A program made the translations under genes and the position numbers. Below are positions 8,444 through 17,326 of a stretch of DNA of 64,000 nt, one piece after another. The stretch's first letter is position 1; every line of letters starts with the position of its first letter. The DNA comes from an uncultured Bacteriovoracaceae bacterium (GTDB taxonomy: Bacteria; Bdellovibrionota; Bacteriovoracia; Bacteriovoracales; Bacteriovoracaceae): NCBI GenBank assembly GCA_950054155.1, contig CATLOT010000018.1, forward strand, positions 1-64,000, written 5' to 3'. The notes under the pieces were generated by a model. The model saw only the letters and a list, made by a program, of their open reading frames with translations, was not told where the DNA came from and ran no database searches.

Positions 8444-8473
8444 TAGACATGGATTGAGGCATTCTGTTAGAAT
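8444..8473 (+). promoter_or_regulatory. ftsK promoter, predicted leaderless
   Basis: TAGACA (8444-8449), an 18-base spacer and TAGAAT (8468-8473). The -10 box ends six bases before the ftsK ATG, so the transcript would begin at or next to the start codon. There is no Shine-Dalgarno, which fits a leaderless mRNA. Confidence 0.55.
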
Positions 8474-8479
8474 TTCCAT

Positions 8480-10879
8480 ATGGATAGTCTAACTAATAAA
8501 GTTCTTAAAATTGAACTATTTCTTCTCTTCTTTATAACGGTCCTCTCCTTAGCAGCATTTTACTATGGTGAGACTTTACCTGATAATTATCTTAGTATTT
8601 CATCGGATAATAATGAGCTTGGTGTTTTATCCTATGCTTTCAGTTCTGCTGTTGTTGGGATTGGCTATTATTTAGGGCCTTGGACGATAGTTCCATTTAT
8701 AGTGTTTGCTCTATTTTATACACTTCAGTTTTCAAAGAGAAATATACCCTTAGATGCATTAAACTTTTTAAGCTTAGCTGCTGGTTCACTTTTTCTATTT
8801 TATTACTTTGCTCCTGAATTCCTTGGGGAAGGTATTAGTTTTGCAATAAAAGGGTCTTTTTCAGGCTTAGAAACCCTCACTATTGGCTTCGCTTTTATAA
8901 CTGCTTTTTGCGCGGGCTCCTTTCGCTCTAGCTTTAAAGAAGCCTCTGTTAGATTCTTTGTTTTCTTGGGACGATTTCCTGGTACTATTTTTCGTGCAGT
9001 TTCAAATTTTAATCCAGGTCAAAAATATTGCTCTTTTATTTCTTTTCTAAAAAAGTTTAAAGAAAGTGTGTTAGTTCTTATACCGAATTTCTTAAAAGGA
9101 AGTAAAAAGGAGCAGGGGCGTACACATCAGTTAAGCAAAGAGAATAGAAGTTATACCCTTCCAAGCTTTAAGAAAGAAAATAATAAAACAAATGTCGAAA
9201 AAGAGAAGGCCTCCTTTACTCCCATGCTGGATAAACCTAAAAGTGTTAATAATGATTCTTTAGCACCAAAGGATGAAAAAACATCATTAACCGAACCATT
9301 TAAAACAGAGAAAAGTGAAGAAGAATTAGCTAAAGATCGTTATAAAGCAAAGCAAAACTTTCAAACAGAAAAACAATATTACGATATCGTTACCACTATA
9401 GCAGATGCTAGAGAAAAGCGTTCTAAGAGGCATCCAGATGATGATTATTTTGAAAATATAATTACAAAGATAGAGGAAACGCTTGCTGAGTTTAAGATTG
9501 AGGGGCAAATAGTTAATATCCTTAAGGGCCCAGTTGTTGATACCTTCGAGCTTGACCTTGGTTCAGGTGTAAAGGTTTCGAAAGTCAACAATGCTGAAAA
9601 TGAAATCTCAATGGCCCTTTTAGGGGCACCAATTCGAATAGTGTATCCAATGATTGGTCGGCGTACAGTTGGTATTGAAGTTCCAAGAAATCCACGAGAA
9701 ATTATATATCTTGATGAGGTTCTAAGTACTCCTGAGTTTAAAAACTCATCCACTAAGCTTCCCATTTCGATGGGGAAAGATGCCTTTGGTGAGCCCCTTG
9801 TCGTCGACTTGGCATCGATGCCTCACATGCTTGTTGCTGGTGCCACTGGTGCTGGTAAGTCCGTATTTATCAATACACTCCTGGTTTCTCTCTTGGTGAA
9901 AAAGTCCCCAGACCAAATGAAGCTGATTCTGATTGATCCAAAGCAGCTTGAACTGGCGCTCTATGCCCATTTGCCCCATCTTATTCTCCCTGTGGTAACG
10001 GACGCTAAAATGGCTTCCATTTCACTTTTATGGGCTTGCCAAGAAATGGAGCGAAGGTATTCAATCCTTAAAGAGTTTGGCGTGAGAAATATTGAGGGCT
10101 TTAATGACAAGCTTAAAAGGGCAACTCCAGAGATGCTGGCTAAGATTCACCAGCATTATGAAAATGAACCTGAGGAGCACTATGAGCTTCCTTATTTGGT
10201 GATCATTGTTGATGAATTTGCGGACCTTATTTTAACAAAGGCCGGAAAGGACATTGAAAATAACATATGTCGCCTCGCAGCAAAGGCGAGAGCTGCTGGG
10301 ATTCATCTGGTTCTGGCAACTCAACGTCCATCGGTTGATGTTATTACAGGTCTTATTAAGTCCAACTTTCCTACCAGGGTTTCGTTTAGGGTTACCTCAT
10401 CTCAAGACTCAAGAACCATTCTCAACTCCATGGGCGCGGAGAAGCTCCTTGGAAAAGGGGATATGCTCTATAGGCATGGAACGAATAATCAAAGAGTTCA
10501 CTCAGCCTATGTAGATGAAGATGAGATTGAAGCGCTTACAGATAAGCTTGCTAATATGCCGAGAAGCTATCATGAAGGTGCCATGAATTTTATTGAAAAT
10601 GGCGGCGAAGAGTCTCAAGATCCCTATGCTTTCGGATCACATATTTCCGGAGGGTTAAGTGAGCCCTCTAGTGATGAGGAGTACTTTAGGCAAGCGGTTC
10701 AAACTGTTGTTGAGCATCGGACAGCCAGTGCCTCAATGCTGCAGCGCAGGCTGAAGATCGGCTACAACCGTGCGGCCAACCTTATTGAAGAAATGGAAGC
10801 GAAGGGAATCGTTGGGCCAGCTGAAGGCTCAAAGCGTCGGAAAGTCCTCTGGAGCACTGAAGATTTAAATTCAGTGTAA
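8480..10879 (+). CDS. ftsK: DNA translocase FtsK/SpoIIIE
   Basis: FtsK anchors at the division septum and pumps chromosomal DNA to clear the closing septum and align dif sites. Four hydrophobic helices lie in about residues 10-150, then a charged linker (about 200-300). The motor domain has Walker A GATGAGKS at 454-461 and Walker B VDEFADLI with D578. The C-terminal winged-helix gamma domain (from about residue 735) carries the usual RRLKIGYNRAANLIEEME helix that reads polarity sequences. At 799 residues it is of the compact kind. It is a single gene; the start is supported by the N-terminal helix and the promoter position. Confidence 0.96.
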   Translation: MDSLTNKVLKIELFLLFFITVLSLAAFYYGETLPDNYLSISSDNNELGVLSYAFSSAVVGIGYYLGPWTIVPFIVFALFYTLQFSKRNIPLDALNFLSLAAGSLFLFYYFAPEFLGEGISFAIKGSFSGLETLTIGFAFITAFCAGSFRSSFKEASVRFFVFLGRFPGTIFRAVSNFNPGQKYCSFISFLKKFKESVLVLIPNFLKGSKKEQGRTHQLSKENRSYTLPSFKKENNKTNVEKEKASFTPMLDKPKSVNNDSLAPKDEKTSLTEPFKTEKSEEELAKDRYKAKQNFQTEKQYYDIVTTIADAREKRSKRHPDDDYFENIITKIEETLAEFKIEGQIVNILKGPVVDTFELDLGSGVKVSKVNNAENEISMALLGAPIRIVYPMIGRRTVGIEVPRNPREIIYLDEVLSTPEFKNSSTKLPISMGKDAFGEPLVVDLASMPHMLVAGATGAGKSVFINTLLVSLLVKKSPDQMKLILIDPKQLELALYAHLPHLILPVVTDAKMASISLLWACQEMERRYSILKEFGVRNIEGFNDKLKRATPEMLAKIHQHYENEPEEHYELPYLVIIVDEFADLILTKAGKDIENNICRLAAKARAAGIHLVLATQRPSVDVITGLIKSNFPTRVSFRVTSSQDSRTILNSMGAEKLLGKGDMLYRHGTNNQRVHSAYVDEDEIEALTDKLANMPRSYHEGAMNFIENGGEESQDPYAFGSHISGGLSEPSSDEEYFRQAVQTVVEHRTASASMLQRRLKIGYNRAANLIEEMEAKGIVGPAEGSKRRKVLWSTEDLNSV

Positions 10880-10935
10880 ACTTCCTTCTTGCCCCTCTTT
10901 ATCCCCTGTGTTACACACATAACACTGTAAAATTG

Positions 10936-10953
10936 CCCTCTTTAAGAGGGTTT
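10936..10953 (+). terminator. Short hairpin between ftsK and rpsB
   Basis: CCCTCT (10936-10941) pairs with AGAGGG (10945-10950) across a TTA loop, followed by only three T bases. It may be a weak ftsK terminator or the first hairpin of the rpsB leader. Confidence 0.4.
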
Positions 10954-10961
10954 AACGTTCA

Positions 10962-11022
10962 ATCATCTGGTTGATGGTCTGGCGAATTTCGTCGGCTTCA
11001 GATGATAAGAATAACCATCAAC
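10962..11022 (+). promoter_or_regulatory. rpsB leader pseudoknot, probable S2 autoregulatory element
   Basis: Two perfect helices interlock. ATCATCTG (10962-10969) pairs with CAGATGAT (10999-11006), and GTTGATGGT (10970-10978), which lies in the first helix's loop, pairs with ACCATCAAC (11014-11022). This is an H-type pseudoknot ending nine bases before the AAGGAGA ribosome site of rpsB. In E. coli, protein S2 represses its own rpsB-tsf mRNA through a structured leader, so the same role is likely here. Confidence 0.7.
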
Positions 11023-11043
11023 TCATTGTTAAGGAGATACCAA

Positions 11044-11850
11044 ATGTCTAAAGAGTTGCAGTTGAAAGATTTGTTGGAAGCGGGTGCTCACTTTGGTCAC
11101 CAAACTCACAAGTGGAATCCAAAAATGAAGAAATACGTTTTTGGAGAAAGAAACGGGATCTACATTATTGATCTTGGTAAAACAATTCCTCTCGCGAAGA
11201 ATGCATACGACTTCGTAAAGAAGACTTGTAATGATGGAAAGCCAGTTCTTTTCGTAGGAACAAAAAGACAAGCTTCAGATGCTGTTAGAAAAGCTGCTGA
11301 AGAATGTGGAGCTTTCTTTGTAACTCACCGTTGGCTAGGTGGAATGCTTACTAACTACAAAACAATTACTCTTTCTGTAGATAAACTACGTAAAGTAGAA
11401 AAAATGAAAGAGACAGGTGATTTCAACCTTCTTACTAAGAAAGAAAGAATTAAAATCGACAAAGAAGTGATCAAGCTTGAGAGAAACCTTGGTGGTATCA
11501 AAGAGATGAGAAAACTTCCTGGTGCGGTTATTGTTGTTGATCCTAATAACGAAAGAATTGCAGTTCAAGAAGCTAACAAACTTGGAATTCCAGTTGTTGC
11601 TATCACTGATACAAACTGTGATCCTGATGGTGTTGATTACGTTGTTCCTGCAAACGACGATGCGATTAAGTCTGTGACTCTTTTCGCTGAGTACTTTGCT
11701 TCTTCTGTTAATGAAGGAACAAAAGGTAACAAAGCTAAGCTTAAAGCAGGAGCTCAAGATCCAAGTCGTGACGTAAGCCTCGAGAAAGAAATTATCGAGA
11801 AGTTTGAGCACGATGTAGACCTAATGGGTACTGAAGAAGAAACTGAGTAA
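11044..11850 (+). CDS. rpsB: Small ribosomal subunit protein uS2
   Basis: S2 binds late to the 30S subunit near the head-body junction and recruits S1. The family signature is plain: LLEAGAHFGHQTHKWNPKM near the N-terminus, RWLGGMLTNYKT, and the GIPVVAITDTNCDPD block near the C-terminus. Length 268 residues is slightly long because of an acidic and basic C-terminal tail. The ATG at 11044 is chosen because AAGGAGA lies seven bases upstream and the protein begins exactly as homologues do; the in-frame ATG at 11002 falls inside the leader pseudoknot. It is co-transcribed with tsf. Confidence 0.97.
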   Translation: MSKELQLKDLLEAGAHFGHQTHKWNPKMKKYVFGERNGIYIIDLGKTIPLAKNAYDFVKKTCNDGKPVLFVGTKRQASDAVRKAAEECGAFFVTHRWLGGMLTNYKTITLSVDKLRKVEKMKETGDFNLLTKKERIKIDKEVIKLERNLGGIKEMRKLPGAVIVVDPNNERIAVQEANKLGIPVVAITDTNCDPDGVDYVVPANDDAIKSVTLFAEYFASSVNEGTKGNKAKLKAGAQDPSRDVSLEKEIIEKFEHDVDLMGTEEETE

Positions 11851-11884
11851 GAATTAATTAACCTAAAGATAAAAAGGATTAAAA

Positions 11885-12772
11885 ATGTCTTTTTCTGCTA
11901 GTGATGTAAAAAAACTTAGAGAGATGACTGGTGCAGGCATGATGGACTGTAAGAAAGCTCTTTCTGAAAACAATGGTGATATGGATGCGGCTGTAGACTT
12001 TCTAAGAAAGAAAGGTCTTGCAGCGGCTCAAAAAAAGCAGAGCCGTGTTGCTGCTGAGGGTGCTGTTGCAACTCTCGTTGAAGGTAACACAGGTGTTCTT
12101 GTTGAAGTTAACTGCGAAACTGACTTTGTTTCTAAAGGTGATGACTTCAAAGGTTTCGCAAATGAAGTTGCGAACTTCATCCTTAAAGAGAAGCCTGCTG
12201 ACATTGCTGCACTTAAAGCAAGTAAAGAGTCTGAAGTTAATGAACTAACTCTTAAAATTGGTGAGAAAATCGACATCCGTCGTTTTGAAACAATCACAAC
12301 TGAAGGTGCGATTGGTTCATACAACCACGGTGGACGTATCGGTGTTCTTGTTGATGTTAAGGGAGCTGATGCTTCAAACGAAAAAGTACAGGAACTTCTT
12401 AAGGATCTTGCAATGCACGTAGCTGCAGCTGCTCCTAAGTTTCTTTCTGGTGATGATATCGACGAAACCTTTAAGAAAAGAGAAGCTGAAATCTATGCTG
12501 CTCAACTTAAAGAAGAAGGTAAGCCAGAGAATATGATCGATAAGATCGTTGAAGGAAAACTTAAAAAGCTTTCTTCTGAAGTATGTCTTCTTGAGCAAAA
12601 GTTTGTTAAAGATCCTGACACAACAGTTGGGAAGCTTGTCGACAAAGTTGCTAAAGAAGTTGGTGTTGACCTAACTCTTGCTGGCTTCAAAGTTCTTAAC
12701 CTTGGTGAAGGGATTGAGAAAAAAGAGGATAATCTCGCTGAAGAAGTAGCAAAGCTTTCGGGCGGTAACTAA
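11885..12772 (+). CDS. tsf: Elongation factor Ts
   Basis: EF-Ts exchanges GDP for GTP on EF-Tu. The N-terminal UBA-like domain (VKKLREMTGAGMMDCKKAL) and the core signature EVNCETDFVSKGDDFKGFA are present. The 295-residue length matches the two-domain bacterial form. It follows rpsB by 34 bases with AAAAGGA before the ATG, the standard rpsB-tsf pair, and is followed by a strong terminator. Confidence 0.97.
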   Translation: MSFSASDVKKLREMTGAGMMDCKKALSENNGDMDAAVDFLRKKGLAAAQKKQSRVAAEGAVATLVEGNTGVLVEVNCETDFVSKGDDFKGFANEVANFILKEKPADIAALKASKESEVNELTLKIGEKIDIRRFETITTEGAIGSYNHGGRIGVLVDVKGADASNEKVQELLKDLAMHVAAAAPKFLSGDDIDETFKKREAEIYAAQLKEEGKPENMIDKIVEGKLKKLSSEVCLLEQKFVKDPDTTVGKLVDKVAKEVGVDLTLAGFKVLNLGEGIEKKEDNLAEEVAKLSGGN

Positions 12773-12794
12773 GATTACCAAAATCAAAATCAAG

Positions 12795-12821
12795 AGGGGG
12801 CTTTTTGAGCCCCCTTTTTTT
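12795..12821 (+). terminator. Intrinsic terminator after rpsB-tsf
   Basis: AGGGGGCT (12795-12802) pairs with AGCCCCCT (12808-12815) across TTTTG, followed by a seven-T run. It separates the ribosomal pair from pyrH, which starts 20 bases later. Confidence 0.92.
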
Positions 12822-12841
12822 GATAAAGGGAAATTTTCTCC

Positions 12842-13555
12842 ATGAAGTATAAAAGGATTTTATTAAAACTCTCTGGCGAAGCCCTTGCGGGTAAGCAGGG
12901 AACTGGAATTGACCCTGAAGTTCTTCAGGCCCTCTCTGACGAGGTTAAAGCCCTGGTTGAAATGGGTGTAGAGGTAGGCATTGTTATTGGAGGCGGAAAT
13001 ATCCATCGTGGAGTTGCTGGTGCAACAAAGGGAATGGATAGAACAACTTCTGATCATATGGGAATGCTTGCTACAATCATCAACTCAATTGCTCTCCAAG
13101 ACAGTTTGGAGAGAAATAACGTTTACACTAGAGTACTTACAGCAATCGAGATGAAGAAGATTGCTGAGCCTTATATTAGAAGAAGAGCCGTTCGCCATCT
13201 TGAAAAGAAGAGGGTTGTTATCTTCGCAGGTGGAACGGGTAATCCTTACTTCACCACTGACACAGCGGCAGCTCTTAGGGCATCTGAAATCGATGCCGAT
13301 GTGATCTTAAAAGCGACAAAAGTCGATGGGATCTATGACAAGGACCCAATGAAGCATGAAGATGCTAAGAGATTTGAGACACTTAATTATATTGAAGTTC
13401 TCAATAAAGGTCTCAAGGTAATGGATTCGACGGCCATTACATTCTGTATGGATAATAAAATTGATATTATTGTCTTTAATGTTTTTGAAAAAGGTAATAT
13501 TCAAAAAGTTGTTATTGGTGACACCATTGGTACTACCGTTACAACAATAGAATAA
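12842..13555 (+). CDS. pyrH: UMP kinase
   Basis: PyrH phosphorylates UMP to UDP and belongs to the amino-acid kinase fold. The N-terminal [18 protein letters not shown] and IGGGNIHRG motifs, and the [20 protein letters not shown] block, are diagnostic. The 237-residue length is standard for the hexameric bacterial enzyme. It heads the pyrH-frr-uppS-cdsA-rseP-tsaB run; spacing to frr is 15 bases. GGGA lies 11 bases before the ATG. Confidence 0.97.
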   Translation: MKYKRILLKLSGEALAGKQGTGIDPEVLQALSDEVKALVEMGVEVGIVIGGGNIHRGVAGATKGMDRTTSDHMGMLATIINSIALQDSLERNNVYTRVLTAIEMKKIAEPYIRRRAVRHLEKKRVVIFAGGTGNPYFTTDTAAALRASEIDADVILKATKVDGIYDKDPMKHEDAKRFETLNYIEVLNKGLKVMDSTAITFCMDNKIDIIVFNVFEKGNIQKVVIGDTIGTTVTTIE

Positions 13556-13570
13556 AAGGATTGGTGATTT

Positions 13571-14128
13571 ATGATTGATGAACTACTTCTTGAGTTAGAA
13601 GAGGGAATGGAAAAATCAATTAACTCTCTTAAGAACAACCTCTCTAAAGTAAGAACGGGTCGTGCAAGTGCGAATGTTCTTGATGGTGTAAATGTAGACT
13701 ACTACGGAGCACCGACTCCTATTGCTCAGGTTGGAAACGTTTCAACTCCTGAAGCAAGACTTCTTCAAATTCAGCCCTTTGATAAAACAATGATTGCTGA
13801 TATCGAAAAAGCCATTCTTGGTGCAAACCTTGGTCTTACTCCTTCAAATGATGGGAACCTTATTAGAATTCCTTTTCCAGCTTTGACGGAAGAGAGAAGA
13901 AAGGACCAGGTAAAAGATATTAAGAAGCTTGGCGAAGACGCTAAGATTGCCATTCGAAATGGGCGTCGTGATAAAAATGATGTTGTTAAGAAATGGGAAA
14001 AAGATAAGGAGATCTCTGAAGATGATCTTAAGAGATTCCAAGACCAAATTCAAAAGGTAACAGATAAGTTTGTTGCTGAAGTTGATACTCTTATGGAGAC
14101 GAAAGAAAAAGAAATTCTTTCGGTCTAG
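13571..14128 (+). CDS. frr: Ribosome recycling factor
   Basis: RRF splits post-termination ribosomes together with EF-G. The 185-residue length, the [21 protein letters not shown] segment region near residues 25-47 and the conserved [12 protein letters not shown] motif in the tip identify it. AAAAGGATTGG precedes the ATG. The next gene begins 11 bases after the stop. Confidence 0.97.
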   Translation: MIDELLLELEEGMEKSINSLKNNLSKVRTGRASANVLDGVNVDYYGAPTPIAQVGNVSTPEARLLQIQPFDKTMIADIEKAILGANLGLTPSNDGNLIRIPFPALTEERRKDQVKDIKKLGEDAKIAIRNGRRDKNDVVKKWEKDKEISEDDLKRFQDQIQKVTDKFVAEVDTLMETKEKEILSV

Positions 14129-14139
14129 AATCAGACTCA

Positions 14140-14919
14140 ATGAAAGGCGAAATCGACCATAAGATTAAACATGTTGCCATCATTATGGATGGTAATGGGC
14201 GCTGGGCTCAAGGGCGTTGTCGTCCACGTGTTTGGGGACATGTTCGAGGGTCTTCTATTGTTTCAGAAATTGTTGAAGAGGCGGAAGATTTAGGGCTCAA
14301 TGCTTTAACACTTTATGCTTTTTCAACAGAAAACTGGAGTCGTCCGCCTCGCGAGGTGATGACTCTTTTTACTCTTCTTAGAAAGTTTCTCTTAAAAGAG
14401 CGTGCTAGGATCATAAAGAATAAGATTCGCTTTAAGGTGATTGGTGATATCACTTCTCTTCCTAAGGCGACGATTGATCTTATCGAAGACCTTGAGGAAA
14501 CGACTAGGGATCATCAAGGCCTTAAGCTAAGCTTTGCTTTTGGTTATGGTGGCCGCTCCGAAATCATTAACTCTGTAAATAAGCTTCTCAAGTCAGGTAA
14601 AACGGAAATTACAGAAGAGGACTTACAAAGCAATCTCTTCTTCCCAGAGGCAGGTGATGTTGACCTTCTTATTCGCACAGGTGGTGATAAGAGGGTATCT
14701 AACTTTCTGCTGTGGCAAATTGCCTACGCTGAGCTATCCTTTACCTCTACCAAGTGGCCAGACTTCACTCGTGAAGAGTTTCGTGGAATTCTCTATCAAG
14801 TAGCGGGAAGAGAGCGAAGATTTGGGCAAATTCAGTCAGTTGATTCTTTGGCAGAATCTCATAAAATGGCTAGGGTAAATAGAGATTATATAGATAAATG
14901 TCCGCCTCAGGTGCAGTAA
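14140..14919 (+). CDS. uppS: Undecaprenyl diphosphate synthase
   Basis: A cis-prenyltransferase that makes the C55 lipid carrier for peptidoglycan and surface polysaccharides. The active-site motif HVAIIMDGNGRWA with D17, the LYAFSTENWSRP block and the C-terminal DLLIRTGG...SNFLLWQ.AYAEL signature are complete. Length 259 residues is normal. It is followed by cdsA with two bases between stop and the preferred start. Confidence 0.97.
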   Translation: MKGEIDHKIKHVAIIMDGNGRWAQGRCRPRVWGHVRGSSIVSEIVEEAEDLGLNALTLYAFSTENWSRPPREVMTLFTLLRKFLLKERARIIKNKIRFKVIGDITSLPKATIDLIEDLEETTRDHQGLKLSFAFGYGGRSEIINSVNKLLKSGKTEITEEDLQSNLFFPEAGDVDLLIRTGGDKRVSNFLLWQIAYAELSFTSTKWPDFTREEFRGILYQVAGRERRFGQIQSVDSLAESHKMARVNRDYIDKCPPQVQ

Positions 14920-14921
14920 AA

Positions 14922-15743
14922 ATGTCTTCAAATACTTTTCAAAGAATAGCTTCTGCACTCGTACTCCTGGCACTCGTTCTCATCTGCATCTATCTTGGAA
15001 AGAAGGCAACACTTGGCTTCATACTCTTCTTTGGAGCAATCGCAGTTGATGAAATTTTTTGTAACTTCTTTAAAAGGGAGAGAGTAAGTGTAAATTACTT
15101 ATTAGCTCAGGCGCTCTTTATAGTACCTTATGTGTACTTTAATTTTCTCGACTTCACTCCGGATATGCACCTCGCGATCGTGAATGTCGCCTTGGTGATT
15201 AACTTTCTCCTCTTAATTTATCTCTTTTATCTTCCAATAGAGTCAAAGATAGTTGAATACTTTGCTCAGAAGCTACCCTTTGTTTCGGGTCTTTTTATCC
15301 TTCTTCCCATGATCGGTCTTACTTACTCGCTGCATTTTGAGAAGTGGCGCTCGTTATTAGGCGTGTTAATGGTCGTCAATTTTGGTATGGATACGGGAGC
15401 TTGGTTCTTTGGTAAGAACTTTGGAAAGCACAAACTTTGGGAAAAGGTGAGTCCTAAGAAAACCGTAGAAGGTCTTATTGGTGGAATGTTGACGAGTGGG
15501 CTTCTCGGAATTCTGACATGGATTGCTTTATTTAAGTCATCTCAATTCCTCTTGTTTATTCTTTTCTGTCTTCTTGGTGTACTTTCTCAGCTTGGAGACC
15601 TTATCCAATCAAAAATCAAGCGGCAATTTAAGATAAAAGATAGCTCCGCTTTGATTCCTGGGCATGGCGGGGTGTATGATAGAATAGACAGTCTATTATA
15701 TTCGGCACCATTTTTTGCTGCTGTAATTAAGTTTTATTATTAA
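14922..15743 (+). CDS. cdsA: Phosphatidate cytidylyltransferase
   Basis: CdsA makes CDP-diacylglycerol, the precursor used by the pssA product encoded further on. It is a polytopic membrane protein (about 273 residues, seven to eight helices). The family signature lies at the C-terminus: SPKKTVEGLIGG, then LGDLIQSKIKR and KDSSALIPGHGGVYDRIDS. I prefer the ATG at 14922 because AGG lies upstream and the protein then begins as homologues do; an in-frame ATG at 14898 inside uppS would add eight residues. Confidence 0.95.
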   Translation: MSSNTFQRIASALVLLALVLICIYLGKKATLGFILFFGAIAVDEIFCNFFKRERVSVNYLLAQALFIVPYVYFNFLDFTPDMHLAIVNVALVINFLLLIYLFYLPIESKIVEYFAQKLPFVSGLFILLPMIGLTYSLHFEKWRSLLGVLMVVNFGMDTGAWFFGKNFGKHKLWEKVSPKKTVEGLIGGMLTSGLLGILTWIALFKSSQFLLFILFCLLGVLSQLGDLIQSKIKRQFKIKDSSALIPGHGGVYDRIDSLLYSAPFFAAVIKFYY

Positions 15744-15754
15744 GAACTTAGCCT

Positions 15755-17326
15755 ATGTTTTTAGAAAGATTTGGAATTTTTATTCTTTTTTTGGGACCTC
15801 TCGTATTCTTCCACGAGTTGGGTCACTTCCTCTTTGCTCGTCTTTTTGGTGTACGGGTTGAAACTTTTAGTATTGGGTTTGGACCTAAGATCTTAAAGTT
15901 TAAAAAGGGGGATACTGAATATGCGATCAGTCTAATTCCTCTGGGCGGCTACGTTAAAATGTTTGGGGATGACCCTCTTAATAAAGACGCTGTACCTGAG
16001 GATCAACGCCAGTATTCATTTACTCATAAAGGAAAGTGGGCACGCTTTTGGATTGTGATGGGGGGACCACTCGCCAACTTTATTATGGCCTACGTGATCT
16101 TCTTTTCTCTTCTTGCTACCGGCGAGAGGATGCCAGAATTAAAAATTGGTGTCATTCCCAGTGAAAGTACCTTCTATTCTCGTGGACTAAAGAGTGGCGA
16201 TGTCATTAAAAAGGTTAATGGTAAGGATGTCTTTAATCCGACTGATATTATCTTTGAAGGTGAAGATCTCATAAAGACGATGTCTGTAGAGAGACTGGGG
16301 CGTGAGGTAAAAGTTACCCTTAATCTCACCGGAAAAGACTTCTTTGAAGAGTTCACTAAATATCCCCCGACACTTCGCCAGCCAATCGTTGTAAATAAGA
16401 AAGGTGAGCAGTTCGCCTTGAGTAATAAAAAAGGAAGTGTTGATTGGGATTCTTCTTATGACCAGCTAAGACAGACATGGAACCCTCAAGAACCTATTTT
16501 TCTTTATCCTTTAAAAATTGTTCAAGAAGATCAGCTGGACCCTTTCAAGGTAGATTTAACGAAAGAAACGACTCTTACTTTAACGGCTTATGAAGACTTG
16601 AACAAAGCTTTGAGTGAAAACGGTTATAGAACAGCGGACTTAACGATCCACAGTATTCAGGCCCAATCGGCGGCGATGGAAGTGGGTCTTAAGAAAGATG
16701 ATGTGATTACTGCGATTAATGATCAGCCTGTATATAGTTTTGAAGAGCTTAAGAGTAGTCTTCAAGCGACAGAAGAACCATCCGTCAAACTTGATATCTG
16801 GAGAGAAGGTAAGATCACGAACTTTACAGTGACTCCAAAGATTCAAAATCGTGATGGTCAGGCTCGAAAATTAATTGGCGTTAAGAGTGGTGGAATCTTT
16901 CAACCGTTAAAATTTGTGGAAACAAAACCAAAAGGCTTTGTGGATGCCTTTTTAATTTCCTTCTCAAGAACTTGGGATACCGTTGTTAAAACGATTGAAG
17001 GCTTCAAAAAACTTATCATCGGAGAAGTTTCCTTTAAAACGATTGGTGGACCACTCGCTATTGGAAAAGTCGCTTCGGACTCATTTAACACGAGTTTTTC
17101 TTATTTCTTTCAACTGATGGCACTCATTTCAGTGAACCTTGGGGTGATTAATTTATTTCCGATTCCTGTTCTTGATGGTGGTCATATTATGTTCATCATT
17201 CTTGAGATTCTCAATAGAGGACCTGTCTCCAGAAGAAAGATGGAAATCGCGCAACAAGTGGGACTTTCAATTTTATTGATGCTGATGGTTGGAGCGATTT
17301 TTAACGACTTTAATCGATTCTTCTAA
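15755..17326 (+). CDS. rseP: RseP-type site-2 intramembrane zinc metalloprotease
   Basis: RseP cleaves membrane-bound anti-sigma factors and remnant signal peptides within the bilayer. HELGH (H20, E21, H24) in the first helix and LDGGH (473-477) in a C-terminal helix provide the zinc site. Two PDZ domains lie between, about residues 130-185 and 290-365. The protein is 523 residues, longer than the E. coli enzyme; the extra length is an insertion of about 80 residues between the PDZ domains. The gene ends in a TAATG overlap with tsaB. The position after cdsA is conserved in many bacteria. Confidence 0.95.
   Translation: MFLERFGIFILFLGPLVFFHELGHFLFARLFGVRVETFSIGFGPKILKFKKGDTEYAISLIPLGGYVKMFGDDPLNKDAVPEDQRQYSFTHKGKWARFWIVMGGPLANFIMAYVIFFSLLATGERMPELKIGVIPSESTFYSRGLKSGDVIKKVNGKDVFNPTDIIFEGEDLIKTMSVERLGREVKVTLNLTGKDFFEEFTKYPPTLRQPIVVNKKGEQFALSNKKGSVDWDSSYDQLRQTWNPQEPIFLYPLKIVQEDQLDPFKVDLTKETTLTLTAYEDLNKALSENGYRTADLTIHSIQAQSAAMEVGLKKDDVITAINDQPVYSFEELKSSLQATEEPSVKLDIWREGKITNFTVTPKIQNRDGQARKLIGVKSGGIFQPLKFVETKPKGFVDAFLISFSRTWDTVVKTIEGFKKLIIGEVSFKTIGGPLAIGKVASDSFNTSFSYFFQLMALISVNLGVINLFPIPVLDGGHIMFIILEILNRGPVSRRKMEIAQQVGLSILLMLMVGAIFNDFNRFF

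Larger units (their letters stand above)
8156..8479. other. 324-base intergenic region between divergent genes
   Basis: This gap separates the minus-strand membrane pair from ftsK. It holds the ftsK promoter at its right end and a seven-base inverted repeat at 8405-8437. I saw no tRNA, no convincing small ORF and no terminator in the rest. The left end holds the GAGGAG ribosome site of the 8155 gene. Confidence 0.6.

Noticed and set aside
8156-8479. Possible tRNA or small RNA in the 324-base gap
   Set aside because: No cloverleaf, no CCA-adjacent acceptor stem and no terminator hairpin could be found; only the promoter and a short inverted repeat.
11002-11043. Upstream ATG of rpsB at 11002
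   Set aside because: It lies within the leader pseudoknot with no ribosome site; AAGGAGA before 11044 fits the true start.
11386-11811. Minus-strand 141-codon frame over rpsB
   Set aside because: Antisense to a highly conserved ribosomal gene, rich in Phe/Ser/Asn as expected for a shadow, with no start signal.
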